Part shown: piece by piece, positions 5,232-5,719 of the stretch | Layout: every line of letters starts with the position of its first letter | Numbering within the stretch: position 1 is the stretch's first letter | NCBI GenBank assembly: GCA_003696125.1 | Contig: RFHZ01000691.1 | Span: forward strand, 1 to 5,719 | Reading direction: 5' to 3' | Source of the DNA: Nitrospinota bacterium | Lineage (GTDB): Bacteria > Tectomicrobia > Entotheonellia > J063 | Length of the DNA stretch: 5,719 nt | The notes under the pieces: model-generated | Told to the model about the DNA's origin: nothing | Database searches by the model: none | The model's input: the letters and a program-made list of their open reading frames with translations, nothing else | Position numbers and translations under genes: made by a program

Positions 5232-5719
5232 TTACTCTGACCTGGCCGGTAGCCGGTTGAGCTCGGGTTCCAGCTGGAGCCCGTCGGCGATCTTGTTATA
5301 ACAACTGAAGGCCTGGACTATTTGCAGGATCTCCAGGACCCCTTTCTCTGGGAGGCCCAGCCGCCGGACTTCCCGCAGGTGGAGATCCACACCGTAGTCG
5401 GATCTGGCCGCCAGGGAGGCGGCAAGGGCAACCGCTTCTTTGGTCAGGCGATCCAGGTGTCGATCGGTGAAGACAAAACGGACTGCCCGCCAGTAATCGC
5501 GCAGGTACCCCTCATCTTGCGCCAGCACCTTGAAGATATTCGGTACCTGGTCCATGTGGTAAAAATCCATGATCTCCCGGTAGATCTGCCTGATCGCCTC
5601 CGGGGCCTCCTCAAACCCTACCAGCTTGATCAGCGGTCTGCGGGCAGGAGTATCGGAGAAATCGAGAGGAACCCGCATCCCGTCTGCCACGGCATTGATA
5701 CCATTCGTTATCCCGTAGG
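5232..5719 (-). CDS. AhpD/CMD-like protein lacking redox cysteines, 5' partial
   Basis: The reading frame enters from the right edge and ends in TAA at 5234-5232. A GTG at 5690 could start a 152-residue protein, but the frame stays open to the window edge, so the real start probably lies outside. Counting from that GTG, residues 20-137 resemble the carboxymuconolactone decarboxylase / AhpD fold, helical proteins that include thioredoxin-like alkylhydroperoxidases. AhpD uses Glu, Cys-x-x-Cys and His at 118, 130, 133 and 137 (M. tuberculosis numbering). Here E85 and H104 fall at exactly those spacings, but the two cysteines are S97 and G100, so ordinary peroxidase chemistry is not expected. The segment before the GTG plus the first residues (NGINAVADGMRVPLDF) mirrors the C-terminal SCYNKIADGLQLEPEL, suggesting two tandem domains with the first mostly outside. 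That first copy may carry the active cysteines. The function is unknown. Confidence 0.75.
   Translation of the reverse strand, partial: YGITNGINAVADGMRVPLDFSDTPARRPLIKLVGFEEAPEAIRQIYREIMDFYHMDQVPNIFKVLAQDEGYLRDYWRAVRFVFTDRHLDRLTKEAVALAASLAARSDYGVDLHLREVRRLGLPEKGVLEILQIVQAFSCYNKIADGLQLEPELNRLPARSE

Overview
The window is a protein-coding stretch of moderately high GC (estimated by eye, mid to upper fifties percent) from a bacterium. Two things suggest a Gram-negative or otherwise diderm environmental bacterium: a lipoprotein-type signal peptide on a TPR protein, and a long palindrome built from 9-base CGCAGAG-type units. I recall such palindromes as scattered repeats in Desulfobacterota, NC10 and Nitrospirota-like genomes. 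That placement is inference; no rRNA or other strong taxonomic marker is present.

Layout. Positions 1-174 hold no confident gene, only a possible 31-codon membrane mini-ORF (64-159). A small ICMT/PEMT-like membrane methyltransferase follows (175-618). The gap 619-879 holds a perfect 15-base palindrome, a good sigma-70-type promoter (TTGACG, 17 bases, CATAAT) and the large interspersed palindrome (716-808), which lies in the predicted 5' leader. Next come three tightly packed plus-strand genes, probably one operon: a TPR lipoprotein (880-1557), a metallophosphoesterase (1576-2292) and a RimI-type N-acetyltransferase (2296-2742).

After a 163-187 base gap with a small hairpin come two translationally coupled membrane-lipid genes. 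The first (about 2930-4153) is a fusion of a degenerate nucleotidyltransferase-like domain with a complete CDP-alcohol phosphatidyltransferase domain, the architecture of bifunctional IPCT/DIPP synthases. The second (4150-5166) is a TIGR00374-type flippase-like membrane protein related to the LPG-synthase transmembrane domain and HpnL. Their stop and start codons overlap. A coherent reading is that the first makes a phosphodiester-linked polar lipid or solute at the membrane and the second moves it, or a related lipid, across; this pair is the best candidate here for an undescribed system.

A convergent minus-strand gene enters from the right edge (5232 to beyond 5719). It encodes a CMD/AhpD-like protein that keeps the Glu and His of the AhpD active site at exact spacing but has lost both redox cysteines. 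The reading frame stays open to the window edge and encodes what looks like the tail of a second copy of the same domain, so the protein is probably a tandem-domain member whose start lies outside.
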